This document shows, one piece after another, positions 31,948 through 39,588 of a stretch of DNA of 64,000 bases. The notes beneath the pieces are model-generated. The model had not been told where the DNA came from. It made no database searches and was given only the letters and a program-made list of their open reading frames with translations. The stretch comes from Streptomyces sp. DSM 15324 (GTDB lineage Bacteria; Actinomycetota; Actinomycetes; Streptomycetales; Streptomycetaceae), in NCBI RefSeq assembly GCF_001514285.1, contig NZ_KQ949027.1, forward strand, positions 372,001 to 436,000. The letters run 5' to 3'. Every line of letters begins with the position of its first letter. The first letter of the stretch is position 1. The translations under genes were made by a program, and so were the position numbers.

Positions 31948-33791
31948 CCGTCCTGCTCCTGCACCACCGCCAGCAGGGTGCCGACCTGCACCTGCTGTCC
32001 CTCCGTCACCTGGACCGCCGTCACCGTTCCCGTCGTCGGGGCGGAGATGACGTGTTGCATCTTCATCGCTTCGAGCCACACCAGCGGTTCGCCCGCTTCG
32101 ACACTCGATCCGGTGATGAGACCGGGCGCGAGCTTGACGACCGTGCCCGGCATCGGGGCCAGGAGGGAGCCGCGGGCGTGCTGGGCCTGCGGGACCGGGA
32201 AGCGCGGCAGGGCCGTCAGCGTCGTGGTGTTGACGTGGACCTGGTCGCCGTAGCGGGCGATGTCGTAGCGGTGGCGCACGCCGTCCGCCTCCAGGACGAC
32301 CAGGGACGGGTCGGCGTGCACGACCCGGACGCCCTCGGCCGTGAGGCCGGACCGGTCGTGCGCGTAGGCCACCTCGATCTCCTCGCCGGCCCTCGCGTAC
32401 CGCTTCGTCTGGCGCTGGGACGGCAGGTTGCGCCAGCCGCCGAAGCGGGAGCGGGTCCGCGCCTCGGCCAGCGCCGCCGCCAGCGGGGCGAGGGGGTCCA
32501 CCGCCGGCGCGGTCAGGCTGGGCAGATGGCGGTCGTAGAAGGCCGTCGTCATCCGGGCCGAGGTGAACTCCTCGTGCCGCAGGGAGCGGATCAGCAGGTC
32601 GCGGTTGGTGGGCGGGCCGTGGAGGACGGTGCGCTCCAGGGCGCCCGCCAGTGTGCGGATCGCCTCCGCGCGCGTGGGGGCGTGGGCGACGATCTTCGCG
32701 AGCATCGGGTCGTAGTGGACGCCGATCCCGTCGCCGTCGGTGTAGCCGGTGTCGAGGCGGACGGCGTCCGGGACGGTCAGCCGGTGCAGGGTGCCGGTCT
32801 GCGGGGTCCAGTCGGTCGCGGGGTCCTCGGCGTAGAGGCGGGCCTCGACCGCGTGGCCCCGCGCGCGGGGCGGTTCGGGGGCGAGGGCGGCGCCCTCCGC
32901 GACGCGGATCTGTTCGGCGACGAGGTCGAGGCCGAAGACGGCCTCCGTGACGGGGTGTTCGACCTGGAGGCGGGTGTTCATCTCCAGGAAGTGCGCGCGG
33001 CCGCCCTCGACCAGGAACTCGACCGTGCCCGCGCCGGTGTAGGAGACGGCGCGCGCCGCCCGTACCGCCAGCGCGCGCAGTTCGTCTTCCAGGTCCGCGG
33101 GCAGTCCGGGCGCCGGCGCCTCCTCGATCACTTTCTGGTGGCGGCGCTGGAGGGAGCAGTCGCGGGTGCCGAGCGCCCACACCGTGCCATGGGTGTCGGC
33201 GAGGATCTGGACCTCGACGTGACGGCCGTTCTCGACGTAGGGCTCGATGAACACCTCGCCGTCGCCGAAGGCGTTGGCGGCCTCCGCGCGGGCGGTCTCC
33301 AGGGCGCCGGGCAGATCCTCCAGGCGGCGTACGACGCGCATGCCGCGCCCGCCGCCGCCCGCGGCCGCCTTCACCAGCACCGGCAGGTCCGGCTCCGCCA
33401 CGTCCTCCAGGGGCGCCAGCCCCATCAGCCGCTTCGCGCGTGTCTTGGACGCCATGGCCTCGATGGCGTCCGGCGGCGGGCCGATCCAGACGAGCCCGGC
33501 GTCCTGGACGGCCCGCGCGAAGTCGGCGTTCTCGGAGAGGAAGCCGTAGCCGGGGTGCACGGCGTCGGCGCCGGCCGCGACGGCCGCCTTCACGATCAGG
33601 TCGGCGCGCAGATAGGTGTCCGCGGGGGCCTCCCCCGGCAGGCGTACGGCCGTGTCGGCCACGCGCGCGTGGAGGGCGTCGTCGTCGGCGTCCGAGTGCA
33701 CGGCGACCGTCCGGATGCCCAGCTCACGGCAGGTGCGGACGATACGGCAGGCGATCTCGCCGCGGTTCGCGATCAGGACAGAAGTAATCAT
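31944..33791 (-). CDS. acyl-CoA carboxylase alpha subunit (biotin carboxylase + BCCP)
   Basis: 615-aa fused biotin carboxylase and biotin carrier. SVLIANRGEIACRIVRTCRE near residue 4 starts the BC domain. The ATP-grasp loop VKAAAGGGGRGMRVV is near 140, HVEVQILADTHGTVWALGTR near 200, RLQVEHPVTEAVFGLDLVAE near 280, and the biotin-attachment motif WLEAMKMQHVIS near 580 with the target lysine. A segment before the ATP-grasp loop (KRLMGLAPLEDVAEPDLPVL) is shorter than in most relatives. The ATG at 33791 begins only 5 bases after the beta-subunit gene. The enzyme carboxylates a CoA thioester; the beta subunit decides the substrate. Confidence 0.93.
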   Translation of the reverse strand: MITSVLIANRGEIACRIVRTCRELGIRTVAVHSDADDDALHARVADTAVRLPGEAPADTYLRADLIVKAAVAAGADAVHPGYGFLSENADFARAVQDAGLVWIGPPPDAIEAMASKTRAKRLMGLAPLEDVAEPDLPVLVKAAAGGGGRGMRVVRRLEDLPGALETARAEAANAFGDGEVFIEPYVENGRHVEVQILADTHGTVWALGTRDCSLQRRHQKVIEEAPAPGLPADLEDELRALAVRAARAVSYTGAGTVEFLVEGGRAHFLEMNTRLQVEHPVTEAVFGLDLVAEQIRVAEGAALAPEPPRARGHAVEARLYAEDPATDWTPQTGTLHRLTVPDAVRLDTGYTDGDGIGVHYDPMLAKIVAHAPTRAEAIRTLAGALERTVLHGPPTNRDLLIRSLRHEEFTSARMTTAFYDRHLPSLTAPAVDPLAPLAAALAEARTRSRFGGWRNLPSQRQTKRYARAGEEIEVAYAHDRSGLTAEGVRVVHADPSLVVLEADGVRHRYDIARYGDQVHVNTTTLTALPRFPVPQAQHARGSLLAPMPGTVVKLAPGLITGSSVEAGEPLVWLEAMKMQHVISAPTTGTVTAVQVTEGQQVQVGTLLAVVQEQDG

Positions 33792-33796
33792 GGGCC

Positions 33797-35395
33797 TCAC
33801 ATCCGGAAGACGCCGAAGCCACCGCGCGCGCCCGCGTAGGGCGCCGTGTGGATGGCCGACAGGCACAGGCCGAGGACCGTGCGGGTGTCGCGCGGGTCGA
33901 TGACGCCGTCGTCGTAGAGCCGCCCGGACAGGAACATCGGCAGCGACTCGGACTCGATCTGCTGCTCCACCAGGGCGCGCAGGGCGGCGTCGGCGTCCTC
34001 GTCGTAGGGCTGTCCCTTCGCGACGGCCGACTGGCGGGCGACGATGGACAGGACGCCGGCGAGCTGCTGCGGGCCCATGACGGCGGATTTGGCGCTGGGC
34101 CAGGCGAACAGGAAACGGGGGTCGTAGGCGCGGCCGCACATGCCGTAGTGGCCGGCGCCGTAGGAGGCGCCCAGGAGGACGGACAGGTGCGGGACGCGGC
34201 TGTTGCTCACCGCGTTGATCATCATCGAGCCGTGCTTGACGATGCCGCCCTGCTCGTACTCCCTGCCGACCATGTAGCCGGTGGTGTTGTGCAGGAACAG
34301 CAGCGGGATGTCCCGCTGGTTGGCGAGCTGGATGAACTGGGCGGCCTTCTGGGACTCGGCGCTGAACAGGACGCCCTGGGCGTTGGCGAGGATGCCGACC
34401 GGGTAGCCGTGCAGCGCGGCCCAGCCGGTGGTCAGGCTGGTCCCGTACAGGGGCTTGAACTCGTCGAAGTCGGAGCCGTCGACGATCCGGGCGATCACCT
34501 CGCGCGGGTCGAAGGGGGTCTTGAGGTCGCCCGGGACGATGCCGAGCAGTTCCTCGGGGTCGTAGCGGGGCGGCTCGGCCGGGCCCGGGTCGGGGTAGGC
34601 CTTGCGGTGGTTGAGGCGGGCGACGACCCGGCGGGCCTGGCGCAGCGCGTCGCGTTCGTCGACGGCGAAGTGGTCGGCGAGACCGGACACGCGCGCGTGC
34701 ATCTCGGCGCCGCCCAGCGACTCGTCGTCGCTCTCCTCGCCGGTGGCCATCTTCACCAGCGGCGGTCCGCCGAGGAAGACCTTCGCCCGCTCCCTGACCA
34801 TGATCACGTGGTCGGACAGGCCGGGGATGTAGGCGCCGCCGGCCGTGGAGTTGCCGAAGACGACGGCGACGGTGGGGATGCCGGCGGCGGAGAGCCGGGT
34901 GAGGTCGCGGAAGAGGGCGCCCCCGGGGATGAAGATCTCCTTCTGGGAGGGCAGGTCGGCGCCGCCGGACTCCACGAGACTGATGAAGGGCAGCCGGTTG
35001 GCGAGGGCGATGTCGTTGGCGCGCAGGGCCTTCTTCAGCGACCAGGGGTTGCTGGCACCGCCGCGCACGGTGGGGTCGTTGGCGGTGATCAGGCACTCGA
35101 CGCCCTCGACGACCCCGATGCCGGTGACCAGGGAGGCGCCGACGGTGTAGTCGCTGCCCCAGGCGGCGAGCGGGGACAGCTCCAGGAACGGGGTGTCGGG
35201 GTCGAGGAGCAGTTCGATGCGTTCGCGGGCGAGGAGCTTGCCGCGGGCGCGGTGCCGTTCGACGTACTTCGGGCCGCCGCCCGCGAGGGCCTTGGCGTGT
35301 TCGGCGTCCAGGTCGGCCAGTTTGGCGAGCATGGCCTCGCGGTGGGCGCGGTGGTCGGGGCCGGTCGTGTCCAGCGCCGACGGCAGGACGGTCAC
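33797..35395 (-). CDS. acyl-CoA carboxylase beta subunit (carboxyltransferase)
   Basis: 532-aa carboxyltransferase of the methylcrotonyl/geranyl-CoA carboxylase class. RGKLLARERIELLLDPDTPF near residue 48, LVESGGADLPSQKEIFIPGG near 150, FGNSTAGGAYIPGLSDHVIM near 190, the second-half motifs GILANAQGVLFSAESQKAAQ near 340, LLFLHNTTGYMVGREYEQGG near 370 and GASYGAGHYGMCGRAYDPRF near 410. GTG 35395 follows GGAGG and overlaps the atuA-like stop (GTGA). The class, rather than acetyl/propionyl carboxylase, is suggested by the overall motif pattern and by the atuA neighbour; the true acyl-CoA is unknown. Confidence 0.9.
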   Translation of the reverse strand: MTVLPSALDTTGPDHRAHREAMLAKLADLDAEHAKALAGGGPKYVERHRARGKLLARERIELLLDPDTPFLELSPLAAWGSDYTVGASLVTGIGVVEGVECLITANDPTVRGGASNPWSLKKALRANDIALANRLPFISLVESGGADLPSQKEIFIPGGALFRDLTRLSAAGIPTVAVVFGNSTAGGAYIPGLSDHVIMVRERAKVFLGGPPLVKMATGEESDDESLGGAEMHARVSGLADHFAVDERDALRQARRVVARLNHRKAYPDPGPAEPPRYDPEELLGIVPGDLKTPFDPREVIARIVDGSDFDEFKPLYGTSLTTGWAALHGYPVGILANAQGVLFSAESQKAAQFIQLANQRDIPLLFLHNTTGYMVGREYEQGGIVKHGSMMINAVSNSRVPHLSVLLGASYGAGHYGMCGRAYDPRFLFAWPSAKSAVMGPQQLAGVLSIVARQSAVAKGQPYDEDADAALRALVEQQIESESLPMFLSGRLYDDGVIDPRDTRTVLGLCLSAIHTAPYAGARGGFGVFRM

Positions 35396-37095
35396 AGAAA
35401 TGCCTCCGGGAGGTCCAGATGACGGGAGCGGAGCCATTCGCCGAGCGCCTTGGCCTGCGGATCGAAGCGGTGCTGTGCGGCGACCCCGGCGCCCAGGACG
35501 CCCTCGACGACGAAGTTCAGGGCGCGCAGCCGCGGGAGCACATGCCGGGTGACCTTCAGCTCCGCCGTCTCCGGGAGGAGTGCGCGGAACCGGTCGACGG
35601 TCAGGGTGTGGGCGAGCCAGCGCCAGGCCTCGTCGGTGCGGACCCACACCCCGACGTTGGCGTCCCCGCCCTTGTCCCCGCTGCGGGCCCCGGCGACGAG
35701 GCCGAGGGGGGCTCTGCGGACGGGGCCGGGCGGCAGGGGTTCGGGCAGCTCCGGTGCGCTCACCTCGTCGAGTACGAGGGTGTCGCCGGCCGGGAGGACG
35801 GGGATCCGGCGTCCGTCGTCGAGGACGGCGGTGTGCGCGACCTCGTCCCGGGGGACGTACGCGGCCTCGAAGACCCCGTAGGGGGCGCCCTTGCCGGGTG
35901 GGGCGAGGACGTGGAAGCCGGGGTAGCTCCCGAGGGCCAGTTCCACGGCGGCACCGCTCAGGGCCCGGCCCACGGCGGCCTGGTCGGGGTCGCGGACGAC
36001 GAGCCGCAGCAGGGCGCTCGCGGTCTCCTCGGTCCCGGCGTCGGGGCGGTCGGTGCGGACGAGTTCCCAGCGGACGTCGGCGGCCTTCGTCAGGGCGCCG
36101 GCCAGCTGCTCGCGCACCAGGTCCGCCTTGGCCTCGACGTCGAGGCCGGTGAGGACGAAGACGACCTCGTTGCGGAAGCCGCCGAGCCGGCTGCGGCCGA
36201 CCTTGAGGGTGGGCGGCGGGGCCTCGCCGCGTACGCCGTCGATCCGGACGCGGTCGGGGCCGTCCCGGGTGAGCCGTACCGTGTCGAGACGGGCGGTGAC
36301 GTCCGGTCCGGCGTACCGGGCGCCGGTCGTCTCGTACAGCAGCTGCGCGGTGACCGTGCCGACGTCGACGAGTCCGCCGGTGCCGGGGTGCTTGGTGATG
36401 ACGCTGCTGCCGTCGGCGTGCAGCTCGGCGAGCGGGAAGCCGGGCCGGCGTACGTCCGCCTCCCGGAAGAAGGCGTAGTTGCCGCCGGTGGCCTGGGTCC
36501 CGCACTCCAGGACGTGTCCGGCGACGACCGCGCCGGCGAGCCGGTCGTGGTCGTGCGGCGTCCAGCCGAAGTGGGCGGCGGCGGGCCCGGTGACCAGGGC
36601 CGCGTCCGTCACCCGTCCGGTGACGACGATGTCCGCGCCCTCGCGCAGACAGGCCGCGATGCCGAAGCCGCCGAGGTAGGCGTGGGCGGTGAGGGAGCCG
36701 GGGAACCGGTCGCCGAGGTCGTCGCCCTCGACGTGCGCGACGCGTACGGGGACGCCGACCCGGCCGGCCAGTTCGCGTACGGCGTCGGCGAGTCCGGCCG
36801 GGTTCAGGCCGCCGGCGTTGGTGACGATCCGCACGCCCCGCTCCCGGGCGAGTCCGAGGCACTGCTCCAGCTGGCGCAGGAAGGTGCGGGCGTAACCGGC
36901 GGAGGGGTCCTTCAGCCGGTCGCGGCCGAGGATGAGCATGGTCAGTTCGGCGAGGTAGTCGCCGGTGAGGACGTCGAGCGCGCCGCCGGTGAGCATCTCG
37001 TGCAGGGCGTCGGCGCGGTCGCCGTAGAAGCCGGAGAAGTTGCCGATGCGCAGGGGTGGCGGGGGCGCGGGGGGTGACGGCGGCGGGGGCGTCAC
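35392..37095 (-). CDS. AtuA-like acyclic terpene utilisation family protein (DUF1446)
   Basis: 567-aa protein of the AtuA/DUF1446 family. After a short Pro-rich N-terminus come RIGNFSGFYGDRADALHEML near residue 18, TGDYLAELTMLILGRDRLKD near 45, VRIVTNAGGLNPAGLADAVR near 85 and, in the C-terminal part, GARSGDKGGDANVGVWVRTD near 470. The biochemical role is unknown even in Pseudomonas, where atuA is required for growth on citronellol or geraniol. GTG 37095 overlaps the stop of the preceding gene (GTGA), and its stop overlaps the carboxyltransferase start. Its presence next to carboxylase, dehydrogenase and hydratase genes is the main argument for an atu-like pathway. Confidence 0.9.
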   Translation of the reverse strand: MTPPPPSPPAPPPPLRIGNFSGFYGDRADALHEMLTGGALDVLTGDYLAELTMLILGRDRLKDPSAGYARTFLRQLEQCLGLARERGVRIVTNAGGLNPAGLADAVRELAGRVGVPVRVAHVEGDDLGDRFPGSLTAHAYLGGFGIAACLREGADIVVTGRVTDAALVTGPAAAHFGWTPHDHDRLAGAVVAGHVLECGTQATGGNYAFFREADVRRPGFPLAELHADGSSVITKHPGTGGLVDVGTVTAQLLYETTGARYAGPDVTARLDTVRLTRDGPDRVRIDGVRGEAPPPTLKVGRSRLGGFRNEVVFVLTGLDVEAKADLVREQLAGALTKAADVRWELVRTDRPDAGTEETASALLRLVVRDPDQAAVGRALSGAAVELALGSYPGFHVLAPPGKGAPYGVFEAAYVPRDEVAHTAVLDDGRRIPVLPAGDTLVLDEVSAPELPEPLPPGPVRRAPLGLVAGARSGDKGGDANVGVWVRTDEAWRWLAHTLTVDRFRALLPETAELKVTRHVLPRLRALNFVVEGVLGAGVAAQHRFDPQAKALGEWLRSRHLDLPEAFL

Positions 37096-37886
37096 GCGGA
37101 TTCCCCTCGCGGGGCGCGTCCCTTGCCGGGCGGGCCCGCGAAGGCCTGGGCGATGTCGAGCCAGCGGTCGGCGTCCTCGCCCTCGGCGCGCAGGGCGAGG
37201 TCGGCGCGGTGGGCGCGCCGGGTGACGAGGAGGCAGAAGTCCAGGGCGGGGCCGCTGACGCGGTCGGTGGCGTCGTCCGGGCCGTACGTCCACGACTCGC
37301 CGGAGGGGGCGGTGAGTTCGATGCGGAAGTCCTCGAAGGGCGGGGTCAGCCCGTGCACGCCGAACGCGTAGTCGCGGGTGCGGACGCCGAGGCGGACGAT
37401 GTGCCGCAGGCGGTCGCTCGGGGCGCGGACGGCACCGAGGGCTTCGGCGACGTCCAGGCCGTGCGCCCAGGTCTCCATCAGGCGGGCGGTGGCCATGGAC
37501 GCGGTCGACATGGGCGGCCCGTACCAGGGGAAGCGGGCGCCCTCGGGGGCGGCGCGCAGGGCGTCGGCGAGGGCCGCGCGGCCGGTCCGCCAGTCCGCGA
37601 GGAGCTGTCCGGGCGGCTTGCGGGCGCCCTCCTCCGCACCGTTGTCGACGAAGTCCCCGGGCGCGGTCAGGGCGGCCTCGACCTCACGCGAGAAGGCCCG
37701 CTGGTCGGTCACGGCAAGCAGCGAGGAGTGGTCGGTCCAGGCGAGGTGGGCGATCTGATGGGCGACGGTCCAGCCGGGGGCGGGGGTCGGAAGCGTCCAC
37801 TGCTCCGGCTCCAACTCGGCGACGATCAGATCGAGTTCGTCGCTTTCGGCACACAGGTCGTCGATGACGGGCGTGGGGTCGGCCAT
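37092..37886 (-). CDS. maleylpyruvate isomerase/DinB-like mycothiol-dependent family protein
   Basis: 264-aa protein of the TIGR03084-type family (DinB-like four-helix N-terminus plus C-terminal domain). The metal-ligand histidine pattern is AHQIAHLAWTDHSS near residue 42, with RLMETWAHGLDVAEALGAVR near 135 providing the third His. The C-terminal lobe ends in WLDIAQAFAGPPGKGRAPRG. Relatives are predicted mycothiol-dependent enzymes and commonly precede atuA-like genes. It is the first gene of the operon. ATG 37886 has no clear ribosome-binding site, so translation may be leaderless. A palindromic operator begins 32 bases upstream. Confidence 0.88.
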   Translation of the reverse strand: MADPTPVIDDLCAESDELDLIVAELEPEQWTLPTPAPGWTVAHQIAHLAWTDHSSLLAVTDQRAFSREVEAALTAPGDFVDNGAEEGARKPPGQLLADWRTGRAALADALRAAPEGARFPWYGPPMSTASMATARLMETWAHGLDVAEALGAVRAPSDRLRHIVRLGVRTRDYAFGVHGLTPPFEDFRIELTAPSGESWTYGPDDATDRVSGPALDFCLLVTRRAHRADLALRAEGEDADRWLDIAQAFAGPPGKGRAPRGESA

Positions 37887-37917
37887 GGGGGGAGCATGGC
37901 AGGGCCCCCAGAAACAA

Positions 37918-37931
37918 GCAAGCATGCTTGC
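37918..37931. promoter_or_regulatory. palindromic operator upstream of the carboxylase operon
   Basis: GCAAGCATGCTTGC is a perfect 14-bp palindrome immediately before the first operon gene, in a short A/T-rich stretch. It is of the type bound by TetR-family dimers. The TetR protein encoded at the end of the operon is the natural candidate. Confidence 0.7.
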
Positions 37932-37964
37932 ATTTAATTTGCCGACGGCGCGATGGGCGCGCTC

Positions 37965-38495
37965 GGGTCGCGCGACGGACGTCCTCGGGCCGCGCGACGG
38001 GCACCTTCGGGCCGCACGGCAGGCAGTCACGGGGCCGCACGACGGACTCCCTCGGGGCCGCACGGCAGGCGTCGCAGGGCCGCACGACGGACTCCCTCGG
38101 GGCCGCACGGCAGGCGTCGCAGGGCCGCACGACAGACGTCCTCAGGCCGCACGGCAGGCGTCGCAGGGCCGCACGACAGACGTCCTCACGCCGCAGCACG
38201 GACCCCCTCGGGCCGCGCAACGGGCACCCTCGGGCCGCACGGCAGACGTCCTCACGCCGCAGCACGGACTCCCTCGGCCCGCGCAACGGGCGTCCTCAGG
38301 CCGCAGCACGGACTCCCTCGGGCCGCGCAACGGGCACCCTCGGGCCGTACGACAGACGTCCTCACGCCGCAGCACGGACCCCCTCGGGCCGCGCAACGGG
38401 CACCCTCGGGCCGCACGACAGGCGTCCTCAGGCCGCAGCGCGGACCCCCTCGGCCCGCACGACAGACGCCCACAGGCCGCACCACAGACTCCCTC
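37965..38495. repeat. 22-bp tandem repeat array, 24 units, with higher-order units
   Basis: Twenty-four head-to-tail units of 22 bases (three are 23) fill the space between the carboxylase operon and the EamA gene. A typical unit starts GGGCCGCACGACAG and ends GTCCTC. Variants are ordered: in the left half two types alternate with a 44-base period. In the right half three types (starting GCCGCAGCACGGA, GGGCCGCGCAACGG and GGGCCGCACG) mostly recur every 66 bases. The last unit runs into the stop codon of the EamA gene. All frames are open because the units lack stops, but the 22-base period shifts frame each unit, so it is not a coding repeat. Confidence 0.9.
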
Positions 38496-39459
38496 AGGCC
38501 TCCGGCACCGGCGCCTTCCCCCGGCCCACCTGGGTGCGTACCGCGCCCATGCTCGCGGCGACCACCAGGGCGATCGCGGCCGTCTCGGGCAGGGACAGGG
38601 ACTGGCCGAGGACGAGGAGGCCGGCCGTGGCGGCGACGGCCGGTTCCAGGCTCATCAGGACGGCGAAGGTGGAGGCGGGCAGCCGGCGCAGGGCCAGGAG
38701 TTCCAGGGTGTACGGCAGCACGGAGGACAGCAGCGCGACCGCCGCGCCCAGGCCGAACGTCACGGGGTCCGCGAGTCTCGCCCCGGACTCCGCGATGCCC
38801 AGCGGGAGGAAGAGCAGCGCGCCCACCGCCATCGCCAGGGCCAGTCCGTCGGCCTGGGGGAAGCGGCGGCCCGTGCGGGCGCTGAACACGATGTACGCCG
38901 CCCACATCGCGCCCGCCCCCAGGGCGAACGCGACGCCCGCCGGGTCGAGGCCGGCGAAGCCCCCGCCGCCGAGCAGGAAGACCCCCGCCAGGGCGAGCCC
39001 GGCCCAGACCAGGTTGAGGGCGCGGCGGGAGGCGAGGACGGAGAGGGCGAGCGGGCCGAGGACCTCCAGGGTCACCGCCGGGCCCAGCGGGATTCGGTCG
39101 ACGGCCTGGTAGAAGAGGCCGTTCATCGCGGCCATGGTGACGCCGAAGACGACGACCGTCCCCCAGTCGCCGCGCGAGTGGCCGCGCAGCCGGGGACGGC
39201 AGACGACGAGCAGGACCACCGCCGCGACCGCCAGCCGCAGCGCCACGACCCCGAGCGCACCCGCCCTCGGCATCAGCGTCACCGCCAGCGCGCCGCCGAA
39301 CTGCACGGAGATGCCCCCGGCGAGGACGAGACCGACCGGACCGAGGGAACCGAAGCGTCCGGGGGAACCGGGTGCGCCGGGCGCGCCGGCCGGGGCGGGG
39401 GTGGCGAGGGAGGTTTCCGAGGGGGCGGTCACGGGCGGTCCAAGGGCTCTTGTGTTCAT
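38494..39459 (-). CDS. EamA/DMT-family transporter
   Basis: 321-aa membrane protein with ten predicted helices in two EamA halves (residues ~35-165 and ~175-305). VGLVLAGGISVQFGGALAVT starts the first half, VTLEVLGPLALSVLASRRAL ends it, and STFAVLMSLEPAVAATAGLL is the typical second-half motif. Family members export amino acids or metabolites. ATG 39459 is preferred; GTG 39495 would run through the TGGACTG operator. The stop is within the last unit of the 22-bp array. Confidence 0.88.
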   Translation of the reverse strand: MNTRALGPPVTAPSETSLATPAPAGAPGAPGSPGRFGSLGPVGLVLAGGISVQFGGALAVTLMPRAGALGVVALRLAVAAVVLLVVCRPRLRGHSRGDWGTVVVFGVTMAAMNGLFYQAVDRIPLGPAVTLEVLGPLALSVLASRRALNLVWAGLALAGVFLLGGGGFAGLDPAGVAFALGAGAMWAAYIVFSARTGRRFPQADGLALAMAVGALLFLPLGIAESGARLADPVTFGLGAAVALLSSVLPYTLELLALRRLPASTFAVLMSLEPAVAATAGLLVLGQSLSLPETAAIALVVAASMGAVRTQVGRGKAPVPEA

Positions 39460-39478
39460 CCGGCTGTGTTCATCCGGC

Positions 39479-39494
39479 TGGACTGTCCAGTCCA
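39479..39494. promoter_or_regulatory. operator before the EamA transporter gene
   Basis: TGGACTG-TC-CAGTCCA is a perfect inverted repeat with 7-base arms, 20 bases upstream of the ATG. The pattern resembles binding sites of GntR/MocR-type regulators that often control EamA transporters. The regulator is not in this window. Confidence 0.6.
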
Positions 39495-39588
39495 CAGTAG
39501 TGAACCTGGACAGGTGCGTAAACCGCTTAAGCCTCTGTCTCGCGCCGTGAGACGTTCCGGCGGCGGTTCCCGTGCCTCGGGTGGATCG

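Noticed and set aside
31944..35096. Apparent 1050-residue fusion of both carboxylase subunits
   Set aside because: The upstream part is only an out-of-frame shadow of the beta-subunit gene. The alpha subunit starts at ATG 33791, 5 bases after the beta stop.
38142..38396. Cys/Arg-rich minus-strand frame inside the repeat array
   Set aside because: It arises from the stop-free repeat units; there is no ribosome-binding site and the frame is not stable between units.
37965..38495. 22-bp array as a CRISPR array or a repeat protein
   Set aside because: The units are contiguous with no unique spacers, and the 22-base period shifts reading frame at every unit.
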